From Rhodospirillaceae bacterium (GTDB taxonomy: Bacteria; Pseudomonadota; Alphaproteobacteria; UBA9219), in assembly GCA_003486725.1 (NCBI GenBank), contig DNGD01000047.1, positions 1 through 12,004 of the forward strand: a stretch of 12,004 bases of DNA, given 5' to 3'. Of this stretch, positions 1 through 6,636 are shown one piece after another; position 1 is the first letter of the stretch; each line of letters opens with the position of its first letter. A program made the position numbers and the translations under genes. The notes beneath the pieces were generated by a model. The model searched no databases. It was not told the origin of the DNA and was given only the letters and a program-made list of their open reading frames with translations.

Positions 1-1706
1 AGCTCTTCCGTCGGTACCGCATCGGCGTGCAACGTGACATAGGCATAGATGCCCTGTCCCTTGATGTCATGCGGGTAGCCGACCACGGCGGCTTCGGCGA
101 CTTCCGCCAAGGCCACAAGAGCGCTTTCGATCTCGGCGGTGCCCAAACGGTGGCCGGACACATTGATCACGTCATCGACGCGCCCCGTGATCCAGTAATA
201 GCCGTCCGCATCGCGGCGGCACCCATCGCCCGTGAAGTACTTGCCTTCATAGCAACCGAAATAGGCCTGTTTGAAGCGTTCATGATCGCCCCACAGGGTG
301 CGCGCCTGACCGGGCCAGCTGTCGGCGATGCACAGATTGCCTTCGCACTCGCCTTGCAGGACGTGGCCTTCGCTGTCCACGATCACGGGCTGCACACCAA
401 AAAAAGGCTGCGTGGCCGAGCCGGGCTTCAGGTTCGTTGCGCCGGGCAAGGGCGTGATCATGTGACCGCCCGTTTCCGTCTGCCACCACGTATCCATAAT
501 GGGGCAACGCTCTTCCCCCACCACGCGATGATACCAAAGCCACGCTTCGGGATTAATCGGCTCACCGACGCTGCCTAGAATGCGCAAGGTTTTGCGGCTG
601 GTGCATTTCACATAATGGTCGCCATCGCGCATCAGCGCGCGGATCGCGGTAGGCGCGGTGTAGAAAATGTTGACCTTGTGCTTGTCGCATACCTGCCAGA
701 AGCGGCTCGGATCGGGATAAGTCGGAACGCCTTCGAACATCAGGCTCGTTGCGCCGTTCGCAAGGGGGCCGTAAACCACATAGGAATGGCCCGTGACCCA
801 GCCCACATCCGCCGTGCACCAGAACACCTCGCCGTCATGATAGTCAAAGACCATCTGGTGTGATAGCGACGCGTGAACCATATAACCGCCGATGGTGTGA
901 AGCACGCCCTTGGGCTTGCCCGTCGAGCCGGACGTATACAAAATAAACATCGGGTCTTCGGCGTTCATTTCCTCGGGTGGACAATCCGCATCGACGGACA
1001 GGCATTCTTCGTGATGCCAGTAATCGCGCTCGCTGTTCCATTGAATGCTTCCCCCCGTGCGGCGCACAACGATCACATCCTTGACGTCGGGGCAGGATTT
1101 CAGTGCTTCATCGACGTTGGCCTTCAGCGGAACCTTGCGGCCCGCGCGCACGCCTTCATCTGCCGTGACCACAAATTTTGAATTGCAGTCAATGATGCGG
1201 TCACGCAAGCTGTCGGGCGAAAAACCGCCAAACACAACCGAATGAACCGCGCCGATGCGCGCGCATGCCAGCATCGCATAGGCGGCTTCGGGGATCATGG
1301 GCATATAAAGCGTGACGGTGTCGCCTTTTTGGACACCGTGCTTTTTTAGCACGTTCGCAAAGCGGCATACTTCGCTGTACAACTCGGCATAGCTGATATG
1401 TTTTTGCTCAGACGGGCTGTCGCCTTCCCAGATCAGGGCGGTTTGCGTCGCGCGCGTCGACAGATGACGATCCACGCAATTGACGCACGCATTGAGCGTG
1501 CCGTCTTCGTACCATTTGATCGACACGTCGCCGGTGAAACTTGTGTTCTTTACTTTGGTGTAAGGCTTGATCCAGTCAAGACGCTTGCCCATGTCGCCCC
1601 AGAAACCATTGGGGTCTTTGATCGAGCGATCATACATGGCTGCATATTGCGAAGCGGTGACCCAGCTGTCATCGGCAATAGATTCTTGAACGGGAATCGT
1701 GATCAT
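1..1706 (-). CDS. acs: Acetyl-CoA synthetase (AMP-forming), C-terminus cut by window edge
   Basis: Acs activates acetate with ATP to acetyl-AMP and then forms acetyl-CoA, in the cytoplasm. The frame stays open for 568 codons from ATG 1706 down to base 1. The family is about 650 residues, so roughly the last 80 are missing, including the C-terminal Lys loop that is normally acetylated. Visible hallmarks are the P-loop [11 protein letters not shown] at residues 257-267, [16 protein letters not shown] at 152-167, the acyl-adenylate motif TWWQTETGG at 406-414, and the hinge region [16 protein letters not shown] at 508-523. An AAAGGA ribosome site lies about 8 bases before the ATG. It follows phaC on the same strand after a 204-bp gap, so it could be co-transcribed or have its own promoter; I saw no convincing one. 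Feeding acetyl-CoA to PHA synthesis is an inference from the neighbourhood. Identification is firm. Confidence 0.96.
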   Translation of the reverse strand, partial: MITIPVQESIADDSWVTASQYAAMYDRSIKDPNGFWGDMGKRLDWIKPYTKVKNTSFTGDVSIKWYEDGTLNACVNCVDRHLSTRATQTALIWEGDSPSEQKHISYAELYSEVCRFANVLKKHGVQKGDTVTLYMPMIPEAAYAMLACARIGAVHSVVFGGFSPDSLRDRIIDCNSKFVVTADEGVRAGRKVPLKANVDEALKSCPDVKDVIVVRRTGGSIQWNSERDYWHHEECLSVDADCPPEEMNAEDPMFILYTSGSTGKPKGVLHTIGGYMVHASLSHQMVFDYHDGEVFWCTADVGWVTGHSYVVYGPLANGATSLMFEGVPTYPDPSRFWQVCDKHKVNIFYTAPTAIRALMRDGDHYVKCTSRKTLRILGSVGEPINPEAWLWYHRVVGEERCPIMDTWWQTETGGHMITPLPGATNLKPGSATQPFFGVQPVIVDSEGHVLQGECEGNLCIADSWPGQARTLWGDHERFKQAYFGCYEGKYFTGDGCRRDADGYYWITGRVDDVINVSGHRLGTAEIESALVALAEVAEAAVVGYPHDIKGQGIYAYVTLHADAVPTEE

Positions 1707-1910
1707 CGGTTTATCCTTTGAGGTTCGCGGGAGAAAGGAAGGGGGGAAACGAAAGCTGTGTCGTAGAATGCGACGCACGAACTGTCTCACAAATGCCTTG
1801 AAGAAATAAAGGACCTTATCTCGCGCTGCACCATTGCGATTATTGCGCCGCAGCACGTCTTTACGAATACATACGGGGAGTCATCGGCGGCGATTATAAT
1901 AAAGCGCGGA

Positions 1911-3110
1911 TCAAATAGTATCCGTCTCGCGTAGCCATTTGATAAAAGGCTCCCACACCAACGCTTTCGCCTTCTCGCCGGACATCAGACCGATATGACC
2001 AACTTCCGGTTGAATAAGCGTCGCGCCCCTAATCAATGAGGCGAGGGGCAGCGCACTGGCGGGCGGTACGATGCGATCATGCTGCGGCACCATGATATAG
2101 GTCGGCATGTCGATCTGGCGCGGATCGATTTTTGTTCCCGCCAGAGGCCAAGACAGCGACGCCAGCGCGTTGTTTTCATACCAGTCTTGCAGGCATTCCC
2201 GCGCCACCGGAACCGTTAGCGCTACGCCGTCATTCAGCCAGTCTTCGGTCAGCACAAAGCGCCGCGCTGCTTCGGCATCCTGCGGCTGGGAGGCAAACTT
2301 TGTGAACTTTTGCAAAATCGACAAGGGCTGAAAACTTGTGAGCACCGTTTGCACGATCGCAGGCGGCACGATGCCGACTTTCTCCAGATAAGGTTGCCAT
2401 TGCAGCGCCTGATCCAGAAAGAAACGACCGACGGGTGTGGAGGCAGCAGGAACGCCGCCCACGCCGCCGACGGAAAAGTCCCAAGGCGTTGCCATCAAGG
2501 TCAGCGAACGAACAGCCTCGGTGCGGCGAAGTGCCAGCGCCAGTGCCAGAACGCCGCCCATGCAGTATCCCAGCAGATGCACGCCGCGTCCCGCCGCCAA
2601 AGCCTCGGTAACATCAAGGATGGGAAGCAGGCGCTTGGTCATATAATCGGAGAGGGAAAACCCTTTTTCGTCCTCGCCGGGCGCATCCCAATCGATGACC
2701 AGCGGCCTGAAGCCTTGCGAGGCCACAAAGCGCAGGAACGAGCGTTTTTCCTCGATGTCCAAAATCGCGAAACGATTGACGAGAGAAGGAACGACCAACA
2801 CCACGCTGCCTTGTGATTTTGGCGCATAGTCAAGCAAACGTGTCGTGCCGCTTTGCCACACGGTCTGGACATCATCGCGGGCCGGCGGGAGGGCCTCGCT
2901 GGATTGATAGGCGCGCAGCCCCTTCATAAAAGCCTCAAGGCGCGACAGCGCTTCGCGCAGCACGGCTTCAGCCAGCTCGCCAGCTTCTTCGGAGGTCAGG
3001 TCTTCGGGGATTTTACGTTGAACCGGATCCAACCACGCGCTGAACATTTCCAGCGGCAGGGGCTTGGGCATCGGCATTTTCTGAAGCCAAGGCTCCAACA
3101 TCGCCTGCAT
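1911..3110 (-). CDS. phaC: Poly(3-hydroxyalkanoate) synthase catalytic subunit, class III-like
   Basis: This is an alpha/beta-hydrolase polymerase that links (R)-3-hydroxyacyl-CoA units into PHA at the granule surface. From ATG 3110 it has 399 residues, between class III PhaC (about 360) and class I (about 560-600). The synthase lipase-like box GYCMGG places the nucleophile at Cys183. The other triad members are most likely Asp345 (VPQHDRIVPP) and His372 (EVGHIGLMSG). VPSLVNRFAILD (107-118) and the VIDWDAPG stretch (138-145) are typical of the family. The frame is open upstream to 3404, but that part is the out-of-frame shadow of the phaE-like gene and looks non-native (Pro/Gln/Ser-rich). No ATG here has a good ribosome site. 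ATG 3110 gives a 98-base overlap with the upstream gene; ATGs at 3101, 3077 or 3071 are possible. Translational coupling to the upstream gene is likely. The function is firm, the exact start is not. Confidence 0.9.
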   Translation of the reverse strand: MQAMLEPWLQKMPMPKPLPLEMFSAWLDPVQRKIPEDLTSEEAGELAEAVLREALSRLEAFMKGLRAYQSSEALPPARDDVQTVWQSGTTRLLDYAPKSQGSVVLVVPSLVNRFAILDIEEKRSFLRFVASQGFRPLVIDWDAPGEDEKGFSLSDYMTKRLLPILDVTEALAAGRGVHLLGYCMGGVLALALALRRTEAVRSLTLMATPWDFSVGGVGGVPAASTPVGRFFLDQALQWQPYLEKVGIVPPAIVQTVLTSFQPLSILQKFTKFASQPQDAEAARRFVLTEDWLNDGVALTVPVARECLQDWYENNALASLSWPLAGTKIDPRQIDMPTYIMVPQHDRIVPPASALPLASLIRGATLIQPEVGHIGLMSGEKAKALVWEPFIKWLRETDTI

Positions 3111-3792
3111 GTCGTTTGGGACGGGTGCGCAGGGTCTCCAGCTCGCGCTCAAGCTTGGCCAGACGGCTGGCAAGCTCAGCCAAGTCCCCAGTGCCATCGG
3201 CAGCAGAGGCGCGCGGGCGAGGACGCGGTTCGGGGCGCGGTTCTGCGGCTCCGCCGAGGGCGCCTGAGGCTGTAAGGGGGGCTGCGGTTGAGGCCGGTGT
3301 GACGATGGGTTCGGGCTTTGTGGTTGGCTCGGTAGAGGGAGCAGGCTGGGATGTTGCGGCAAGGCGTTCACCCTCTTCTTTGGCTGGCGTATAAGGCGGC
3401 GCATCAGGGAAAGCGGTTTTCGCTGCGGCGGGCGTCACGGGTTGTGCGGCCATCGGCGCGCTCGTCTCTTCGGCCTTAGGTTTTTGTTCACTTGATGAGG
3501 CTGCTGGAGCCTCTGCTGCGGTGGAGTCATCCCCCGTCTCTTGAGCAGGCTCTTGCGGCATTACGCTGGCGAGACCTTGTTGCATCATGGTCGTCCAGCT
3601 GGAAAACATTTGTGACATGGGCGCAACGAAGCGCGCCATTTCATCCTTGGCGGCGGCATCGTTTGCCAGAGAGGTCAAATGATTCTGCCACAGATCCAAA
3701 GCTTCCTGCGCCAGCTTGTTCCAATCCTGGCGCGGCGCTTCGTCTTGTGACTTATCGCTCTTGGGCGTTTCGTTTTGATCTTGATCGGTCAT
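3013..3792 (-). CDS. PhaE-like / phasin-like PHA synthase partner protein
   Basis: This 259-residue protein is probably the non-catalytic partner of the downstream synthase. Residues 23-75 form an amphipathic helical region rich in Trp, Met and Gln (DWNKLAQEALDLW, then SQMFSSWTTMMQQGL). Residues 78-200 are a disordered Ala/Pro/Glu/Thr linker ending in an EPRPEPRPRPR run. Residues 203-223 form a short leucine-zipper coiled coil (LAELASRLAKLERELETLRTR). That order, helical head, linker and terminal zipper, resembles PhaE and related synthase-associated proteins. Assignment rests on this architecture and on position immediately before phaC, not on strong residue conservation. I chose ATG 3792 because the upstream extension starts at a TTG and runs through the intergenic inverted repeat. 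The last 32 codons overlap phaC in another frame and do not look conserved in style. A simple phasin or an unrelated granule protein are alternatives. Confidence 0.7.
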   Translation of the reverse strand: MTDQDQNETPKSDKSQDEAPRQDWNKLAQEALDLWQNHLTSLANDAAAKDEMARFVAPMSQMFSSWTTMMQQGLASVMPQEPAQETGDDSTAAEAPAASSSEQKPKAEETSAPMAAQPVTPAAAKTAFPDAPPYTPAKEEGERLAATSQPAPSTEPTTKPEPIVTPASTAAPLTASGALGGAAEPRPEPRPRPRASAADGTGDLAELASRLAKLERELETLRTRPKRHAGDVGALASENADAQAPAAGNVQRVVGSGST

Positions 3793-3832
3793 GTCGTTAC
3801 TAAACCACGCCCCTCTGGGGATGTAAACAGCA

Positions 3833-3958
3833 TTCAGGATTCGGGATTCAGGATTCTGGGAAAGTGCAGTATCCAGCTGAATTTGTGTGCAAAACAAAGT
3901 TTGTTCTTGAAGCCCTTGTCCCTCCCGCTTCCCTGAATCCTGAATCCCGAATCCTGAA
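3833..3958. repeat. Long inverted repeat built of 7-bp units
   Basis: The left arm (3833-3862) and the reverse complement of the right arm (3929-3958) match at 29 of 30 positions, with 24 identical in a row (3833-3856 versus 3935-3958). They are separated by 66 bases. Each arm is itself a short tandem repeat of the heptad TTCAGGA / TTCGGGA, so each holds three GATTC (GANTC) sites. The element could extrude as a cruciform or fold as a long hairpin. It may be one copy of a dispersed intergenic repeat family, which this window alone cannot show. Confidence 0.9.
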
Positions 3959-4061
3959 CTCTTCCGCCCATGTCACAGAATCAAAAAACTTTACTAAATC
4001 GTTAAAAGGCACTTGAGTTTTTTTCATAAATGGACAAAATTGAATCGCCTACCTTTTTTGT

Positions 4062-4088
4062 GATGAGAGGCGCGGTCGCGATCTCATC
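4062..4088 (+). promoter_or_regulatory. Imperfect palindrome / leader hairpin before phaR
   Basis: GATGAGA (4062-4068) pairs with TCTCATC (4082-4088), and CGCG (4071-4074) faces CGCG (4077-4080) inside it, with a small asymmetric internal loop. It ends about 27 bases before the chosen phaR start. As DNA it could be an operator, for example for PhaR itself. As RNA it would be a stable hairpin just upstream of the ribosome site. The structure is visible; the function is inferred. Confidence 0.4.
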
Positions 4089-4115
4089 CTCACACAGCAC
4101 GCGGGAATGAAAAAC

Positions 4116-5012
4116 ATGAGCGTTCAAACATCTAAGCAAAATATCACCATTAAGAAATACGCGAATCGCCGCCTGTACAACACGGCGACCAGCTCGTATG
4201 TCACGCTGGAAGATCTGTGTGCGATGGTCAAGGAAGGCGAAACTTTTAACGTTTATGATGCCAAGACCAGCGAGGACATCACCCGCTCTGTTTTGACCCA
4301 GATCATTGTGGAAGAAGAGAACAAGACGGGGCAGCAAAACCTGCTCCCGATCAGCTTCTTGCGCCAACTTATCGGCTTTTATGGAGACAACATGCAGTGG
4401 ATGGTTCCCAAATATCTTGAGCACAGCATGGAAATGTTCACGGGCAATCAGGATCAGATCCGCGATTATTACAAAACGACGTTTGGCGGCATGTTCCCCT
4501 TTGGCACGACGCTGGAGGATATGGGCAAGCAGAACATGTCCATGTTCGAAAACACGTTGCGCCTGTTCACGCCGTTTAACCTGACGACCATGTTGGGCAC
4601 GAACGATGACGGCACCGCTGTCACCGCCCCCGTTAGCACAACCACAACCAGCACAACGGGGACGACCCCTGTTGCCGCCGCCCCCTGCTGCGACACGACA
4701 ACGACCGCAAAAACCGGTTGCACAACGGCTTGCCGCACAAACGGTACGGGCAAGGCGGGCAACAACACAAACAAGAACACCACCAGCAACACGAACACCG
4801 ACACCCGCAACGACAAGGCGGATACGTTGGCTTCCGTGACAAATCTGAAGCCGCGCACGGAAACATCGTCGAATACAAACACAACGACGACAACCCCGAT
4901 GCCGAACGTTGCCAGCGCGACGGCTTCCAACAGCACCGGCGCCGACGACATGCAGCAGAAAATCGCTAACCTACAGCGCCAACTGGCTGATTTGGCCAAG
5001 AGCCGCGCCTAA
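4116..5012 (+). CDS. phaR: Polyhydroxyalkanoate synthesis repressor PhaR
   Basis: PhaR is a cytoplasmic DNA-binding repressor that also binds PHA granules; polymer titrates it off phasin and phaR promoters. The product has 298 residues. Residues 11-68 form the PHA accumulation regulator DNA-binding domain (TIKKYANRRLYNTATSSYVTLEDL, then FNVYDAKTSEDITRSVLTQII). Residues 76-108 form the PHB accumulation regulatory domain (LLPISFLRQLIGFYG, then VPKYLEHSMEMF). Residues 162-275 are an unusual Thr/Asn-rich linker with four cysteines. Residues 278-295 are a coiled coil (DMQQKIANLQRQLADLAK). I prefer ATG 4116 over ATG 4107, because GCGGGA ends right at 4107 but lies about 10 bases before 4116. The gene is divergent from phaE-phaC and ends in a strong terminator. 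Third-codon-position GC supports this frame across the linker. Identification is firm. Confidence 0.95.
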   Translation: MSVQTSKQNITIKKYANRRLYNTATSSYVTLEDLCAMVKEGETFNVYDAKTSEDITRSVLTQIIVEEENKTGQQNLLPISFLRQLIGFYGDNMQWMVPKYLEHSMEMFTGNQDQIRDYYKTTFGGMFPFGTTLEDMGKQNMSMFENTLRLFTPFNLTTMLGTNDDGTAVTAPVSTTTTSTTGTTPVAAAPCCDTTTTAKTGCTTACRTNGTGKAGNNTNKNTTSNTNTDTRNDKADTLASVTNLKPRTETSSNTNTTTTTPMPNVASATASNSTGADDMQQKIANLQRQLADLAKSRA

Positions 5013-5031
5013 GCGTTAAACATTACCGATA

Positions 5032-5070
5032 AAAACCCCTGCCGGAGTAATTCGGCGGGGGTTTTCTTTT
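5032..5070 (+). terminator. Intrinsic terminator of phaR
   Basis: The 13-base arms (5032-5044 and 5053-5065) form a hairpin with a GC core, one G-U pair and an 8-base loop. The right arm runs into TTTTCTTTT. It starts 20 bases after the phaR stop and separates phaR from the next transcription unit. Confidence 0.9.
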
Positions 5071-5147
5071 CCCCATTTGATTCATCGATAAGAGCCGTTA
5101 AGCTGCGTTTACGCCTCCGTAGCCCTTTTTACACAGAAGGTTCCGCC

Positions 5148-6023
5148 ATGAGATCAAAAACCGCCGTTCTCGCCCTTGCCGTTGCCATTGTTGCGCTGGG
5201 ATTGGTTCTTTTTCCGACAAAGACGGGGCAAAACGGGTCGACAACAGTCGAGAAACCGGAAGGCGTGTATGAGCGGATCATGCGCACCAAAACGATCCGC
5301 TGCTCATATCAAATCTGGCCGCCCTTCCTCACCAAAGATCCAAACACTGGCAAGATGTCCGGCGTCTATGTCGATTTGATTGAGCGGCTGGGGCGCGATC
5401 TTGGCCTGACCATCAATTGGGCGGAGGAGGTTGGCTCGGCCACGATGTTTGAAGGCTTCAAAACAGGCCGCGTCGATCTGTTCTGCATGGCCGTCACCGC
5501 GTCGCCTGAGCGAACGCTCGTCAGCGATTTCTCGCGTCCCATCGTTTATGACCCGCTTTATTTCTATGTGCGGGCGAACGATCCCCGTTTTGATAATGCT
5601 TATGAGCAAATTAACAACGAAAGCGTAAGCCTGTTGTCGTCTGATGGCCATTTTGCGATCTCCATCATCAAGGAGGAATTCGCCAAGGCCAAGCTTGTCA
5701 CGCTTCCCAACCTGACAAGTGATACCGATGTTTTGATGGAGGTTGCGACTGGCAAGGCCGATGCCGCCATCTGCGATTCCGTCATGGCGCAGAACTTTAT
5801 AAAGAATAATCCGGGCAAGGTCCGGCAGGTTCTGGGCAAGCCTGTCCGTTATCCCTCGTTCAATCTGGCCTTTCCGCTGGGCGAGGACAAACTGCGCGCG
5901 ATGCTCAACACGTCGCTCACCTATTACATCGAGACGGGATTTATTGACCGTCTGATGAAATCTTACGATATCGACGAACCCAAGTTGCTTCGGGTCGCCC
6001 CGCCTTATGAGCAACCAAAATGA
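5148..6023 (+). CDS. Family-3 (amino-acid type) extracellular solute-binding protein, orphan
   Basis: This 291-residue protein has the fold of periplasmic polar amino-acid binding proteins (SBP_bac_3), which deliver ligand to an ABC permease or act in sensing. The N-terminus has a positive start and a hydrophobic stretch (residues 6-22). There is no lipobox Cys and no clear AxA cleavage site, so it may be a membrane anchor. Family motifs are SYQIWPPF at 53-60, GVYVDLIERLGRDLG at 72-86, FKTGRVDLF at 104-112, TASPERTLVSDFSRPI at 117-132, and a second-lobe GKADAAICDS at 202-211. An AAGG ribosome site lies about 9 bases before ATG 5148. No permease or ATPase gene is next to it. Its stop overlaps the next gene's start (ATGA), so the two are coupled. 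The ligand cannot be told; the family is clear. Confidence 0.85.
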   Translation: MRSKTAVLALAVAIVALGLVLFPTKTGQNGSTTVEKPEGVYERIMRTKTIRCSYQIWPPFLTKDPNTGKMSGVYVDLIERLGRDLGLTINWAEEVGSATMFEGFKTGRVDLFCMAVTASPERTLVSDFSRPIVYDPLYFYVRANDPRFDNAYEQINNESVSLLSSDGHFAISIIKEEFAKAKLVTLPNLTSDTDVLMEVATGKADAAICDSVMAQNFIKNNPGKVRQVLGKPVRYPSFNLAFPLGEDKLRAMLNTSLTYYIETGFIDRLMKSYDIDEPKLLRVAPPYEQPK

Positions 6024-6508
6024 TGGAAACCCCGCCCTTGCCGACACAATGGAAAATTGAAAGACCCGAGACCATCCGTCACGCCGTATGGATGTTGGCG
6101 GGGTGGACGGGATGGATCTGCCTGTTCGGTATTTATCAGGCGTGGGTGCAGTATCCGGCGATACAAGAAATGATGGCCGTGCAGTTGCAAGGCATGATCT
6201 CCATCGATTTTCAAACATGGATGAGCGTTACTGTCGGCACCTATGTGGTTCTTGCGGCCTCAATGGCGTGGATCCTTAAAAAACTTTTTATCGGCAGAAA
6301 CTGGACGCGTTATTGTATTGCCTTTAATCTTTTGATCACCGCCGCCGCGCCGGCTCTTTCTCCGGCTCAATCCTCTGTTGAATATATGGCGCTTGTGCCG
6401 GATCTGGGGCTACAGGCCTATGCGGTTTATCTCCTTTTCTCATGGCCGGGGCGGACGTGGTTTAATCCGCCGATTATTCCCCAGCCAAGCGAGACAGGAT
6501 CTCTTTGA
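6020..6508 (+). CDS. Small four-helix membrane protein, unknown function
   Basis: I do not recognise this 162-residue protein. Four hydrophobic segments are visible at about residues 22-42, 66-86, 97-115 and 126-142, with short polar loops and a Pro-rich C-terminal tail (PPIIPQPSETGSL). The start ATG 6020 overlaps the stop of the solute-binding protein as ATGA. A second ATG follows directly at 6023. This means translational coupling and suggests that the two proteins act together in or at the inner membrane. The topology does not resemble an ABC permease (no EAA loop). Composition is Trp-rich in the first helix. It is real on the strength of the coupling, codon use and clean helix pattern; the function is unknown. 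Confidence 0.75.
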   Translation: MMETPPLPTQWKIERPETIRHAVWMLAGWTGWICLFGIYQAWVQYPAIQEMMAVQLQGMISIDFQTWMSVTVGTYVVLAASMAWILKKLFIGRNWTRYCIAFNLLITAAAPALSPAQSSVEYMALVPDLGLQAYAVYLLFSWPGRTWFNPPIIPQPSETGSL

Positions 6509-6636
6509 GCGATTAGCGGCATAAAGGGCGTTAGTCTCACAACTTTTGAACGGGCGGTTCGAATCGTTATTGCGCGAGCTGTAGGTCTCGTGTAACTAAT
6601 CGACCGCATCCTCGTTGATATGGTTATAGGGTTGAT

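Larger units (their letters stand above)
3793..4115. promoter_or_regulatory. Divergent phaE-like / phaR control region
   Basis: This 323-bp non-coding stretch separates the minus-strand phaE-phaC genes from plus-strand phaR and must hold the promoters of both. It contains a long inverted repeat (3833-3862 with 3929-3958), eight GANTC sites between 3838 and 4046, an AT-rich middle section (about 3978-4060) and an imperfect palindrome (4062-4088) just before phaR. A TTGT-N7-ACAA palindrome at 3883-3897 lies in the loop of the inverted repeat and is a candidate repressor site. PhaR proteins are known to bind their own promoter and phasin promoters, so autoregulation here is a reasonable inference. 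No good sigma-70 -35/-10 pair was identified for either gene. Confidence 0.65.

Noticed and set aside
27..1721. Several plus-strand open frames (27-578, 615-863, 873-1181, 1398-1721)
   Set aside because: They are antisense to acs, whose minus-strand frame is continuous with all family motifs.
1707..1910. Promoter using TATAAT near 1895-1901 for acs
   Set aside because: The -10 is good, but no -35 at the proper distance was found, so it was not listed as a feature.
3111..3404. N-terminal extension of the PhaC frame to 3404
   Set aside because: It is Pro/Gln/Ser-rich, overlaps the phaE-like coding frame completely and matches nothing expected in a PHA synthase.
3793..3897. Longer phaE-like protein starting at 3897
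   Set aside because: The start would be TTG, and the added residues are a translation of the intergenic inverted repeat.
3833..3958. CRISPR-like or satellite array
   Set aside because: The units are 7 bp with no spacers, and the two blocks are inverted, not direct.
4606..4839. Pro/Ala/Gln-rich alternative frame inside phaR, suggesting a paired frameshift
   Set aside because: Third-position GC favours the annotated frame throughout, and the C-terminal coiled coil continues in it. The alternative frame ends in a stop.
6556..6565. GGTTCGAATC, resembling a tRNA T-loop
   Set aside because: The flanks do not pair as a T-stem, and no acceptor or anticodon arm is found around it. It is part of a short CG-flanked palindrome.
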